From an uncultured Balneola sp. (GTDB lineage: Bacteria > Bacteroidota > Rhodothermia > Balneolales > Balneolaceae): 64,000 nucleotides of DNA. The notes below the pieces were generated by a model. That model was not told where the DNA came from, made no database searches, and was given only the letters and a program-made list of their open reading frames with translations. Made by a program: the position numbers and the translations under genes. Each line of letters starts with the position of its first letter. Positions within the stretch are counted from its first letter, which is position 1. This document shows, one piece after another, positions 9,228-18,126 of the stretch. The stretch is taken from positions 1 through 64,000 of the forward strand of contig CABZWK010000011.1 in assembly GCA_902529365.1 (NCBI GenBank). Reading direction: 5' to 3'.

Positions 9228-10532
9228 TTATCCCTCTCTTTGTATGACTATAATCGTTATGTCATCACTTTGTTCAGCTTTGTTACGAAAATGATTTAAT
9301 TCTTCAGTGATACCTTCAACCATTGCTTCAGGATCTAAAAATTTATTGTCTATTAACCATTTCTCAAATCTTTTTTCTCCATAAAAATCACCCTTTATAT
9401 TTCTAGCCTCTGTAATACCGTCAGAATACAAAATTATTTTTTGATTGGATTTTATTTCATAAAACTCTTCATCATATTTGACTGTATCTAGTATACCTAA
9501 CATTAAACCCCCAACTTCAAGAGTGGAAATCGAATTTTTTTCAACATCTAATACATAGGGGTTGTTATGACCTGCATTTACGTAACGTATTGTATTATTG
9601 ATTGAATCCAATTCACAATAAATAGCCGTTATAAATTTATCTAATGGTGAATCGTTAAATATTAATTCGTTCACTTTAGTTAAAGATATATTGGGCTTAT
9701 TACTGTATTCTAGATGTGATCTAAGAGAAGCTCTCATGGTAGCCATTAGTAAGGCAGCCGATACACCTTTACCAGTAACATCTGCTACTGTGAATCCCCA
9801 ATTATTTTTATTAGGTAATGAAATATAATCATAATAGTCGCCACCAACATTTTTTGCAGGTATACTACAACCAGCAACTTTATAATTTGCAATCATTGGT
9901 TGCTCTTTTGGCCAAAATCCACTTTGTATGGTAGATGCTAGTTCTATTTCTTTGTTTAATAATTGGTTATTCAACCGTTCTTTATGCAATAATGCATTTT
10001 CAACAGCAATTGCTGCCTGATTTGCCATAGTTTGAAAAATTGCCGCATTATCTTGGTCGAACTTTTCTAATTGAAGACTATTTATAGCTTGAAGTGCTCC
10101 AATCACCTCATTATTATGATTAATTAAAGGAACACAAATTATGTTTTTTGTTTTAAACGACGATTCTTTACCTAAATCACCTCCAAATCTAGAGTCTTTA
10201 CTGACATCTTTAACAACTGCTAACTTTTTATTTTGCACAACCCACCCTGAGATACCTGATGTTGCTGGAATCTTTTTACCTGACAATTCAGCTGTTAAAG
10301 GACCTGTAGGGACTGTTAAAATTAAATCTTTTTTGTCCTCAGATAATAGGAACAATGAACTCGCCTCCGCGCTCATTATTTCCTTTGTTGCATTCATTAT
10401 TTCTTTTAGAATATTTGTTAATTCTAAATTAGAATTAATTTTAGCAACTAATTCCATCAACAAATTTAGTTTATCTACATCTATTATATTATTCTCTTTA
10501 GACATATCTATTTTATTAATGTTAGTTGCCAC
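9228..10532 (-). CDS. GAF domain plus SpoIIE/PP2C-type serine phosphatase (RsbU-like)
   Basis: GAF-like N-terminus (SAEASSLFLLSEDKKDLILTVPTG...GISGWVVQ); PP2C motifs VGGDYYDYI, VADVTGKGVSAALLMA, YVNAGHNNP, LYSDGITEARN, DDITIIVI. Confidence 0.92.
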   Translation of the reverse strand: MATNINKIDMSKENNIIDVDKLNLLMELVAKINSNLELTNILKEIMNATKEIMSAEASSLFLLSEDKKDLILTVPTGPLTAELSGKKIPATSGISGWVVQNKKLAVVKDVSKDSRFGGDLGKESSFKTKNIICVPLINHNNEVIGALQAINSLQLEKFDQDNAAIFQTMANQAAIAVENALLHKERLNNQLLNKEIELASTIQSGFWPKEQPMIANYKVAGCSIPAKNVGGDYYDYISLPNKNNWGFTVADVTGKGVSAALLMATMRASLRSHLEYSNKPNISLTKVNELIFNDSPLDKFITAIYCELDSINNTIRYVNAGHNNPYVLDVEKNSISTLEVGGLMLGILDTVKYDEEFYEIKSNQKIILYSDGITEARNIKGDFYGEKRFEKWLIDNKFLDPEAMVEGITEELNHFRNKAEQSDDITIIVIQREG

Positions 10533-11515
10533 AAGTCTGTATCATTTAAGTTTAATAATGGTTGTATAGCAAGTTTACCAGTTTTACCAATTTGAGTCTC
10601 CAAATATTCAAGCTCTTTAAATTGTGCTATAGTTGAAGGATCAGGTTCTAGTTCGATTCCAGAATCTTTTAAGATTAGCAGTCCTTTTGCTTTTACAGAA
10701 AGCTCCAAATAAATTCGTAAATAACAAATAATATCCCCTACTACTAAGGGTTGAAAGCTATTTTGGATAGTTGATATGTACTTGCCTACTCTTGTCTCAG
10801 ATATATTACCTGCCATTAATAACTTGAGTAATTCCATATCATTATCTAAGCCAACACCTAACCAAGATCTAGTAAATTCTTCGCTTTTATTAAAAATCAC
10901 ATAATAGATAACTGGCAGTGATAATATAGTTATGATAGCAGTTGTGATGGGTGGCAATAAAAATAAATTATAGACTGCATGAATGATAACTGCTGATAAA
11001 TAACCAAATAAAAATGTAAAAAAAATATTCCAAGGCTTCGTATCACTAATGATTTTTATAATTATAGCAGCAATACTTGTAACTCCACCATGCATAATTG
11101 CAGTACCAAAACCTCTAACAAACCACGTGATTAAACTAGTATCATTTAGTACATTTAAATAAAAGATATTTTCAATTAGCGCAAATCCTACTCCGATTGC
11201 AAATCCTAAAATTGCACTATCAATCATAAATCCTATACGTCGTTGCCTGAATAATAATAATACCGGAATAAGCTTTAAGAACTCTTCAGTAAATGGGGCT
11301 ATGAAACGACTCAATGTTATTCGGTCGACTGAATAATTAATTGTAATAAAATCATTAACTAATGTAGCCAAACCTGCGGTTATACAACCAATAACAACAG
11401 TTGATAGTAAAAATTTTTTCTTTATCAATTGAAAAGTGTCTAGATACCACATTATTAGCAAAAAAATTACCATGGGTACTAAAGCTACACTAAATTCAAT
11501 TATCACCTGCATCAT
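10508..11515 (-). CDS. PrsW-like intramembrane metalloprotease
   Basis: Multi-TM protein with FTEEFLKLIPVLLL (EExxK), GFAIGVGFALIENIFYL and a downstream TM His (HAVYNLFLL), matching PrsW architecture. Confidence 0.82.
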   Translation of the reverse strand: MMQVIIEFSVALVPMVIFLLIMWYLDTFQLIKKKFLLSTVVIGCITAGLATLVNDFITINYSVDRITLSRFIAPFTEEFLKLIPVLLLFRQRRIGFMIDSAILGFAIGVGFALIENIFYLNVLNDTSLITWFVRGFGTAIMHGGVTSIAAIIIKIISDTKPWNIFFTFLFGYLSAVIIHAVYNLFLLPPITTAIITILSLPVIYYVIFNKSEEFTRSWLGVGLDNDMELLKLLMAGNISETRVGKYISTIQNSFQPLVVGDIICYLRIYLELSVKAKGLLILKDSGIELEPDPSTIAQFKELEYLETQIGKTGKLAIQPLLNLNDTDLWQLTLIK

Positions 11516-11533
11516 AACATTGAATTATCTAGG

Positions 11534-14485
11534 CTATCTCATTAAACGCAATGAAATCATCAATTCATTGTAGCTCTCACCACTTAAATCATCTATTGCA
11601 GTAGCATAACCTATTGAAAGGGTTGATGAAAGTATTTGGATCATTGATAATCTAAAATCAATTTGAGCGCCAATATTAAAAAATCGCTCGTTAAACTTAG
11701 AGTCATCCAAATTAGTCATTAATGAACTGGTAAATAGGTTCATCTGAGCCCAATTCACATGATAATTATTAAATCCGAGTTTTTTAAACCTAATGGGCGG
11801 TAGTGAAAGTTCACCCATAATTTTCATATAGTTTGTTCCTCCTACTTTATTCAATTCTACACCAGGAAAAGAAGTCGCATTTCGGTATCTCTTACTATAT
11901 TGATTGTCAATCCAATTGTTCCCAAAACCACCAAAGTAAAAATTTCCCAGTGGCTCTTTTCTTGGTGAAAATGAAATCCCGGTAGATGATCTAATCCAAA
12001 TAGATGAGTGTTTAATTGGTAATGGTATGCCAATATCAAAACTTTGACTGATTCTAGGGAATAAAGTCTTAGCTACATAATTATTGTAAGAGCTCATGGA
12101 CCATTGAAAACCTTTTTCGTAATCGACAGCCCCTAAAGACGCTCTCATAGACTGATAGTTAATACTTCCAGATAACGCGAAAAACTGATCAAATGAAGTA
12201 ATTACATTTTGAAAATTAGGCAATCTCTCCATGCCACCAAAATAAATACCGCTCATATTTGCTGATAAATTTTTATCTACCTCCTCTATTAGATTAAAAT
12301 TTCTAGAGAGTCCGAGTGAATAACCTTTCCTTGATCTTTTTGTTGGACCAAATAAATCATAAAAATCAGCTCCATTATATGTCCCTGTAATTGCCCAATC
12401 TGAAAATTCATAGGATGCAGATGCATGTACATTTTCGTCATTCTCCAATAAGGAATTGTTAGTGAATGACAATTCAATTCCTATGTTGTGCAGTTTCATA
12501 GGATCATTTACGTTAATTTTCACACCAGGAGAGATATAGTCCTTATATCCATGAATAATTGGATAAATAGAGTTAAGCTTCAGCTTTCTAATCGGTTTAT
12601 AATCAGATACCCCTATTTTTATTGAATTAACATCAATTATGTTTTGTGAAGGCGGTGGTAAAATCCAATCCATTACGATTGGATGATTTTCGACTATTTC
12701 CTGCCCTAAAAAATGTATAGCACTAACTTTTTTTACAGGTTTATTTTCTAAATAAATGGGGTAAAAACCATTACCTGAATATTCAAATGCAATCAACTTT
12801 TCATCATTTAATGGTACAGGCTTAAATAGGCCCGTTTCTGCGTTACTTAACCATTCCATGGTTTCATTTTCCATTGAGTACCTAGTAATATTAGAAACTC
12901 CAGAATAGTATGATGAACCAAATAAGAATTTGCCATCATCTGAAAAAGTAAAACTTGCAGGAGAACTTACATCAAAATCATAAATCTCTTTTGGATTGAA
13001 TTCAGCATTCATTAGTTCATCTATTTCTAATAAAACTAATTTTTGGAAACCACTAACATCTCCAATAGCAGCACTCAGATATTTACCATTTGGAGATATA
13101 TCTATGTCAAACAGATCTTCACCATATGGCATTGTGTATACTCTTTCCCAGTCGTCATAAGGTTTTGGAATTCTGATTAGTGAAGCTATTCCGTTAAAAT
13201 GTCTCACAGCCCATAAAGATTCATCATGCTCGTTAAAAACCAGATAACCAGCCCTTAGATCTTTAATCAATTGTCTTGGTTTTTTCTCATCTATGTTAAC
13301 TGTAAATAAATCTCTCCAACCGTTATTATTATTTGTATAAAAAATAGATCCAGATTTTTTATCGTAGGTCAATGAACTCACGAAATATACAGCCGATCCA
13401 ATAACATCTGTCACCTTATCGAAAGTACCTTTATCTAAATCATATGTTGTAATATGGGCTACTTCACCCGGTAAATCAGCAGCAAAAATTAGCTTATTCC
13501 TAACTTTGTCATATACTGCGTTCGATACTGCGCCTAATGGATTAGTTGAGAGACGTTCACCTTGAGTAACTGTGTTACTTCTAATTCTATTCAAGTTAGA
13601 TGATTGCCATTCCTTTTCCCACTCAATCCAATTTGACCACTCATCATCTAATGATATACCATAAATATTTTTAAACTGTTTGGCATAAAAACTCTTGCTT
13701 TCGTCATCACGAGAAACCCAATCTAAAAGACTATTTGGTCCGTATTTGTTGGATAGATAGGCCATGAATCTTGTCCCATACATATAAGAATTCGAACCAA
13801 TCTCAAAATCATTAGTAGTCCCTTCCGATTCTAATCCTACCGCATCATAAATATGCATTGAGTCTCGAACCATTGCCCGAAACATCATCTCATCATATCC
13901 CCCCATTACTCTTCCAATACCACCATTCATCCATGTTGTCATGTAATCAGCAATACCCTCATGGTACCATCTAGGTGCGTAAATCCGTGGATTAGTCAAA
14001 TAACTATATCCCATTGAAATTGGATTATCTTTATCCGGAGCGACTTTACCATTGAAAATTTTTCTAAATGTAAGATCTCTATTTGATGGCTTTTCTTGTG
14101 CAATGATATGTACTAATTCATGCTTCATAAGAACACCTATTCTCTCATTAGCTTGATTAGTCTCATAAGCATAACTAAAAGGGGCTATGCCCATTAAAAC
14201 CACATTATTTGGTACTGCGGTTGCACCACCTTGTGCGAAATCACCAAAATCAGACATAATTACATGTATTGGTTCATTTACCTTATAAGCAAACTTTTCT
14301 TTATGGAACTCGAGTGCATTGGTAAAATTTCTAATTGAGTGATTTATAAGATATTCATGACCAAAATTGTAATAAATCAGTTCAAGATCTTCCGTAGAAA
14401 CAATTTTAAATTGAGCATTAGTAGACTTACTAAAACTGAATAGTGATATAAGTATTACAAGTATTGAGGTTTTATTTATACCCAT
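11534..14485 (-). CDS. outer-membrane gluzincin-like metalloprotease with beta-propeller and C-terminal beta-barrel-like region
   Basis: KHELVHII (HEXXH), RWYHEGIADYM downstream Glu motif, TolB/WD40-like repeats (DIDISPNGKYLSAAIGD, FTFSDDGKFLFGSSY), C-terminal amphipathic beta strands with YFGGFGNNW. Confidence 0.78.
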   Translation of the reverse strand: MGINKTSILVILISLFSFSKSTNAQFKIVSTEDLELIYYNFGHEYLINHSIRNFTNALEFHKEKFAYKVNEPIHVIMSDFGDFAQGGATAVPNNVVLMGIAPFSYAYETNQANERIGVLMKHELVHIIAQEKPSNRDLTFRKIFNGKVAPDKDNPISMGYSYLTNPRIYAPRWYHEGIADYMTTWMNGGIGRVMGGYDEMMFRAMVRDSMHIYDAVGLESEGTTNDFEIGSNSYMYGTRFMAYLSNKYGPNSLLDWVSRDDESKSFYAKQFKNIYGISLDDEWSNWIEWEKEWQSSNLNRIRSNTVTQGERLSTNPLGAVSNAVYDKVRNKLIFAADLPGEVAHITTYDLDKGTFDKVTDVIGSAVYFVSSLTYDKKSGSIFYTNNNNGWRDLFTVNIDEKKPRQLIKDLRAGYLVFNEHDESLWAVRHFNGIASLIRIPKPYDDWERVYTMPYGEDLFDIDISPNGKYLSAAIGDVSGFQKLVLLEIDELMNAEFNPKEIYDFDVSSPASFTFSDDGKFLFGSSYYSGVSNITRYSMENETMEWLSNAETGLFKPVPLNDEKLIAFEYSGNGFYPIYLENKPVKKVSAIHFLGQEIVENHPIVMDWILPPPSQNIIDVNSIKIGVSDYKPIRKLKLNSIYPIIHGYKDYISPGVKINVNDPMKLHNIGIELSFTNNSLLENDENVHASASYEFSDWAITGTYNGADFYDLFGPTKRSRKGYSLGLSRNFNLIEEVDKNLSANMSGIYFGGMERLPNFQNVITSFDQFFALSGSINYQSMRASLGAVDYEKGFQWSMSSYNNYVAKTLFPRISQSFDIGIPLPIKHSSIWIRSSTGISFSPRKEPLGNFYFGGFGNNWIDNQYSKRYRNATSFPGVELNKVGGTNYMKIMGELSLPPIRFKKLGFNNYHVNWAQMNLFTSSLMTNLDDSKFNERFFNIGAQIDFRLSMIQILSSTLSIGYATAIDDLSGESYNELMISLRLMR

Positions 14486-14619
14486 GATTTTACACTATTT
14501 ATACAATTCTATTTAAGTTATTTACACCTAATTACTTGGATATTGACTGTATAATCTTAACGTCATCTATCGATCAAAATTTTAGGTTATGTAAGCTAGT
14601 AAATGATTCTAAATAAAAA

Positions 14620-14648
14620 AAAGACTACAAATGTAATTTGTAGTCTTT
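14620..14648 (-). terminator. rho-independent terminator
   Basis: Perfect 13 bp stem AAAGACTACAAAT-gta-ATTTGTAGTCTTT followed on the minus strand by a T run (complement of 14611-14620). Confidence 0.85.
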
Positions 14649-14689
14649 ATTGGCTCAAAACTAAATAACTATATTAATCATACAAAAGG

Positions 14690-16195
14690 TTACTTAAATG
14701 ATTCTGGCCCACTAATTAAATTGTGGAAATTTGGATTTGCCATAAGCCTATTAAAATTAGGTGATGCCATTAATTCATTGAAAGAAGGACTTGCTAATAA
14801 TTGTACAAAATTAGGAGTCGAGATTAGTCGAGCAAAATCCGGGCTTGAAACTAACCTACTAAAATTTGGACTTGAGATTAATTGAGCAAAGTCTGGACCC
14901 GCCATTAATTGAGCAAAGTTTGGCCCTGCCATTAATTCTGTGAAATTTGGGCTAGCAATTAGCTCAGTAAAATTAGGACTTGCCATTAGTTGGCGAAAAT
15001 TAGGGCTTGAAACTAATCTGCTAAAATTTGGACTTGAGATTAACTGCGCGAAGTTTGGACCCGCCATTAATTGAGTAAAGTTTGGACTTGTCATTAGTTG
15101 AGCAAAGTCAGGTGTTGATACGAGTCGGGCAAAACTTGGACTTGAGGTTAATTCAGCAAATTCAGGACTTGCTAGTAACTGTGCAAAATTTGGACTTGAT
15201 GTAAGTTCTGCAAATTCTGGACTTGCCGCTAATTCTGCAAAATTAGGGCTAGACATCAACTGCGCAAACTCTGGACCTGTAACTAATTTTACAAAATTTG
15301 GGCTAGCCAAAAGTTCACTAAATGAAGGATTAGTAGTTAACCTAGCAAAATCTGGGCTTGCTGCTAACATAGCGAATTCTGGGCTTACCATTAGCTGTGC
15401 AAATTCAGGCGCAGCCAATAATTCAGCAAAACTTGGACTACTAGTTAGTTCAGCGAAAGAAGGGCTAGTAATAAGTTCGCTAAAGTTAGGACTAGACATC
15501 AATTGAGCAAAATCAGGATTGGCCATTAATTGAGCAAAATCAGGACTTGCAATCATTTGATTAAAATTAGGACTTGCAAATAATTGAAAGAAATCAGGGC
15601 TTGCCATCAATTGGACAAAGGATTCGTTTTGAGATAAATTCGTTAGCTCCCCTGATTCAACTAAATCCATAAAGGTTTTATCTTGTAATAGCTGCTGCAT
15701 TTCCTGATTTTCAAGAGTTATATCAGCTTGAGTTACCTGGGTGGCTCTATAACGGACGGCTCGTTCAACAGGATCACCACCGATAGTTCCACTTATTTCG
15801 TTAGTTGAAGGTTGTTCTATATTTGATGCAAATAGAATCAAATACATAGCGGCCGCCCCTATAGCAGCTGAAATGAAATTTGACATAGTTATCTTGTTAT
15901 TACTTTTGGCCATTATGTCTCCATTAATAGTTTTAGTTTGACTTATTGTTTGTTTTTTATTTTTAGAATCTAATTCAATAGCTGTTATAATGTATTTTTT
16001 AATTTCAGTTGATGATTTTGAAATTAATAACTTTTCACCTAGATATGATAGTTCATCAACAAGTAATTTAATATCAAGCATCAAATCCTTTGCCTTTGAA
16101 TTTTTATTGATAAGTTCCCGAAATGATTTTGAAGCATCTAAAGAATTTTCATTATCAATTTCTGACTGAATTAATTGTATGTATTTTTTTTCCAT
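14690..16195 (-). CDS. putative membrane-anchored anti-sigma factor with C-terminal nonapeptide-repeat domain
   Basis: 501 aa. About 104 aa polar N-terminus with no Cys, TM segment (MSNFISAAIGAAAMYLILFAS), then repeats to the C-terminus. Encoded 64 bp downstream of an ECF sigma gene on the same strand. Confidence 0.7.
   Translation of the reverse strand: MEKKYIQLIQSEIDNENSLDASKSFRELINKNSKAKDLMLDIKLLVDELSYLGEKLLISKSSTEIKKYIITAIELDSKNKKQTISQTKTINGDIMAKSNNKITMSNFISAAIGAAAMYLILFASNIEQPSTNEISGTIGGDPVERAVRYRATQVTQADITLENQEMQQLLQDKTFMDLVESGELTNLSQNESFVQLMASPDFFQLFASPNFNQMIASPDFAQLMANPDFAQLMSSPNFSELITSPSFAELTSSPSFAELLAAPEFAQLMVSPEFAMLAASPDFARLTTNPSFSELLASPNFVKLVTGPEFAQLMSSPNFAELAASPEFAELTSSPNFAQLLASPEFAELTSSPSFARLVSTPDFAQLMTSPNFTQLMAGPNFAQLISSPNFSRLVSSPNFRQLMASPNFTELIASPNFTELMAGPNFAQLMAGPDFAQLISSPNFSRLVSSPDFARLISTPNFVQLLASPSFNELMASPNFNRLMANPNFHNLISGPESFK
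14714..15604 (-). repeat. 33 tandem 27-bp units encoding 9-aa repeats
   Basis: Residues 198-494 parse into 33 gapless nonamers (ASPDFFQLF, ASPNFNQMI, ASPDFAQLM ... ANPNFHNLI). Three degenerate nonamers (QDKTFMDLV, ESGELTNLS, QNESFVQLM) precede in register, reaching 15685. Confidence 0.97.
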
Positions 16196-16259
16196 TTACA
16201 ACTAGTGTTCCTTTTTATTAATACAGTACAGATTATCAAATGTTGGTAAAGAATTTAGA

Positions 16260-16784
16260 CTAATTCTCTTTGACATAATCTTTCAAAACCATTCTTGCAC
16301 TATACAATCTAGACTTCACTGTTTTTTCAGACACATTTAGAATCTGTGATATTTCTTTATAGGTAAAATTTTCAAAATGTTTTAGCTGAATTATAATTCT
16401 TTGATCTTGACTTAGTTTAGTTATAGCTAAATTTAATTTATTTAATCTCAATGTATCTATATCATCAATATCAGACTCAATAACATGAATATTCTCATCG
16501 TACTCTTCAAATATCCGAGTCTTTTTTAGAGCGTTTAAAGATTCATTGACAGCTATTTTAAATAGCCAACTTTTAAAATTGTATTCAAAATCATATTTAT
16601 GAAGATGTTTCCAAGACTTAATAAATACATCCTGTGTTATTTCTTGGGATGTAGCATAATTTTTTAAAATTCCTAAGATTAATCTAAAGATTTGATCTTG
16701 ATATTCATCAATCAAAACTTCAAATGACTTTAAATCACCATTTAAAGATTTTCTAATTAGATTTTGAATAATGCTTTGATTCAT
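16260..16784 (-). CDS. ECF-type RNA polymerase sigma-70 factor
   Basis: Region 2 (FRLILGILKNYATSQEITQDVFIKSWKHL, FKSWLFKIAVNESLNALKK) and region 4 (LSQDQRIIIQLKHFENFTYKEISQILNVSEKTVKSRLYSARMVLK). Confidence 0.95.
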   Translation of the reverse strand: MNQSIIQNLIRKSLNGDLKSFEVLIDEYQDQIFRLILGILKNYATSQEITQDVFIKSWKHLHKYDFEYNFKSWLFKIAVNESLNALKKTRIFEEYDENIHVIESDIDDIDTLRLNKLNLAITKLSQDQRIIIQLKHFENFTYKEISQILNVSEKTVKSRLYSARMVLKDYVKEN

Positions 16785-16786
16785 AT

Positions 16787-17074
16787 CTATTCATCAAATA
16801 CAAATAATTGATCTAGCCTCGTATATTTAAATACATCCTTAATATGTTCATTAAGGTTCTTAAGAATTACTTTATAACCCATACTATTAAGCCGGTGATA
16901 ATTTTTGACTAAAATACCCAATCCCATGCTTGAGATATAACTTAGTTCTTCCAAATCTAGCGTCAATGTAACTTCATATCTCTCTATAAAATCAGTTACA
17001 ATTTCAGCTTGACTTGCATCAAACTCACCAATTAATTTAATTTCATCTAGGCTAACTTCTTCAATTTTAAACAT
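16787..17074 (-). CDS. STAS domain anti-anti-sigma factor (RsbV-like)
   Basis: 95 aa; LTLDLEELSYISSMGLGILVKNYHRL with candidate phospho-Ser in SSMG. Confidence 0.92.
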   Translation of the reverse strand: MFKIEEVSLDEIKLIGEFDASQAEIVTDFIERYEVTLTLDLEELSYISSMGLGILVKNYHRLNSMGYKVILKNLNEHIKDVFKYTRLDQLFVFDE

Positions 17075-17075
17075 C

Positions 17076-17486
17076 TCAATTTGTGTATTTAGTTATTTTT
17101 ATGGTTGTTTTACCTGCATTATGATCAAATATTAGATCATCCATCAATTTTTTGATGAGATGAATTCCAAGGCCCCCAAATTTTTTTTGTTTAAAATATT
17201 CATCAAAATCAATTTCATCTGTGTCTAGTATGTCAAATGGATTATCTTCATGATCAATCAAACTTATAGAAATACTATTTTTATGGGATTCTATTCTAAT
17301 AGCTATATCCTTATTCGTTGTTTTATTGTGACGTACCATATTCATAAAAATTTCTTCCACAGACAATTTTAGCTCGTTAAGTAATTTAATATTTGATGCA
17401 TTTTCTTTCATTACAGCATTCAAAAAATGAAATATCATCGGTAATTCATTAGCATTCCTGCTGAAATATTTAATTTCGTTGGTCAT
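17076..17486 (-). CDS. GHKL ATPase, anti-sigma kinase (RsbW-like)
   Basis: N box LSVEEIFMNMVRHN, G1-like LIDHEDNPFD, G2 GGLGIHLIKKLMDD; ends 1 bp before the STAS gene. Confidence 0.92.
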   Translation of the reverse strand: MTNEIKYFSRNANELPMIFHFLNAVMKENASNIKLLNELKLSVEEIFMNMVRHNKTTNKDIAIRIESHKNSISISLIDHEDNPFDILDTDEIDFDEYFKQKKFGGLGIHLIKKLMDDLIFDHNAGKTTIKITKYTN

Positions 17487-17785
17487 AAATTACAATGATA
17501 ACTTATCATGAGAACGTTACAATTATATTCCTAGCAATAATTGAATATCATATGAAATAGTTCAAAAAAGGCGCTTTTATACCTATAGATTTTGCTGCTA
17601 TACATTTGATTAAAGAGAAAAAACAGTAATAATAAGTGTACGAGTTAACGAAACTTTATCTGTTTATAATATATATAGAATTTAAGCACTCAAAATAGAT
17701 TTTTATTCACCCTAAGGGTTGAGTGTTCTGTAATCAATTTGTATGGACCAACAGTCTTTTCAATCCTTAAAGTAAGAACTGCTAC

Positions 17786-17932
17786 ACTATACTTTTCTAC
17801 TAGCTTCAAGGTTTCTTCTGCACCTTAATAGATACCTTTGGTATAACCACTAGATAACCCTTCTTTCTTACCGATTATATAACCAACAAATAGAGTAATA
17901 CTGCTTATTAATAATAATAGTGATACTTCCAT
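17786..17932 (-). pseudogene. degenerate copy of the 484-705 small membrane protein
   Basis: Clear nucleotide similarity to 553-706; reading frame MEVSLLLLISS...YTKGIY*GAEETLKLVEKYS has an in-frame TAA replacing Glu. Similarity continues into the upstream region. Confidence 0.85.
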
Positions 17933-18126
17933 ATTTGATCCATTTATTTCAGTTAAATTTAGCTCATAAAGGCTAAAATAAAGATGGGCAAGTTTGTCTA
18001 TATATTGCCATTGCCTGCTTTAAAGTAAATAAGTGCACTTAGTAGACTAAATATTTTTTCTTTAATACTATTTTTATTTAAAACTATTATCATGTATTAA
18101 CATATTTATCTCTTAATTTAATAAAA

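Noticed and set aside
11857-12477. Short same-strand ORFs inside the protease gene
   Set aside because: Alternative frames within a well-supported long CDS.
14714-15604. Regular 27-bp repeats resembling an array (CRISPR-like at first glance)
   Set aside because: Units are contiguous, without spacers, and lie in one open frame encoding nonapeptides; no cas genes were seen.
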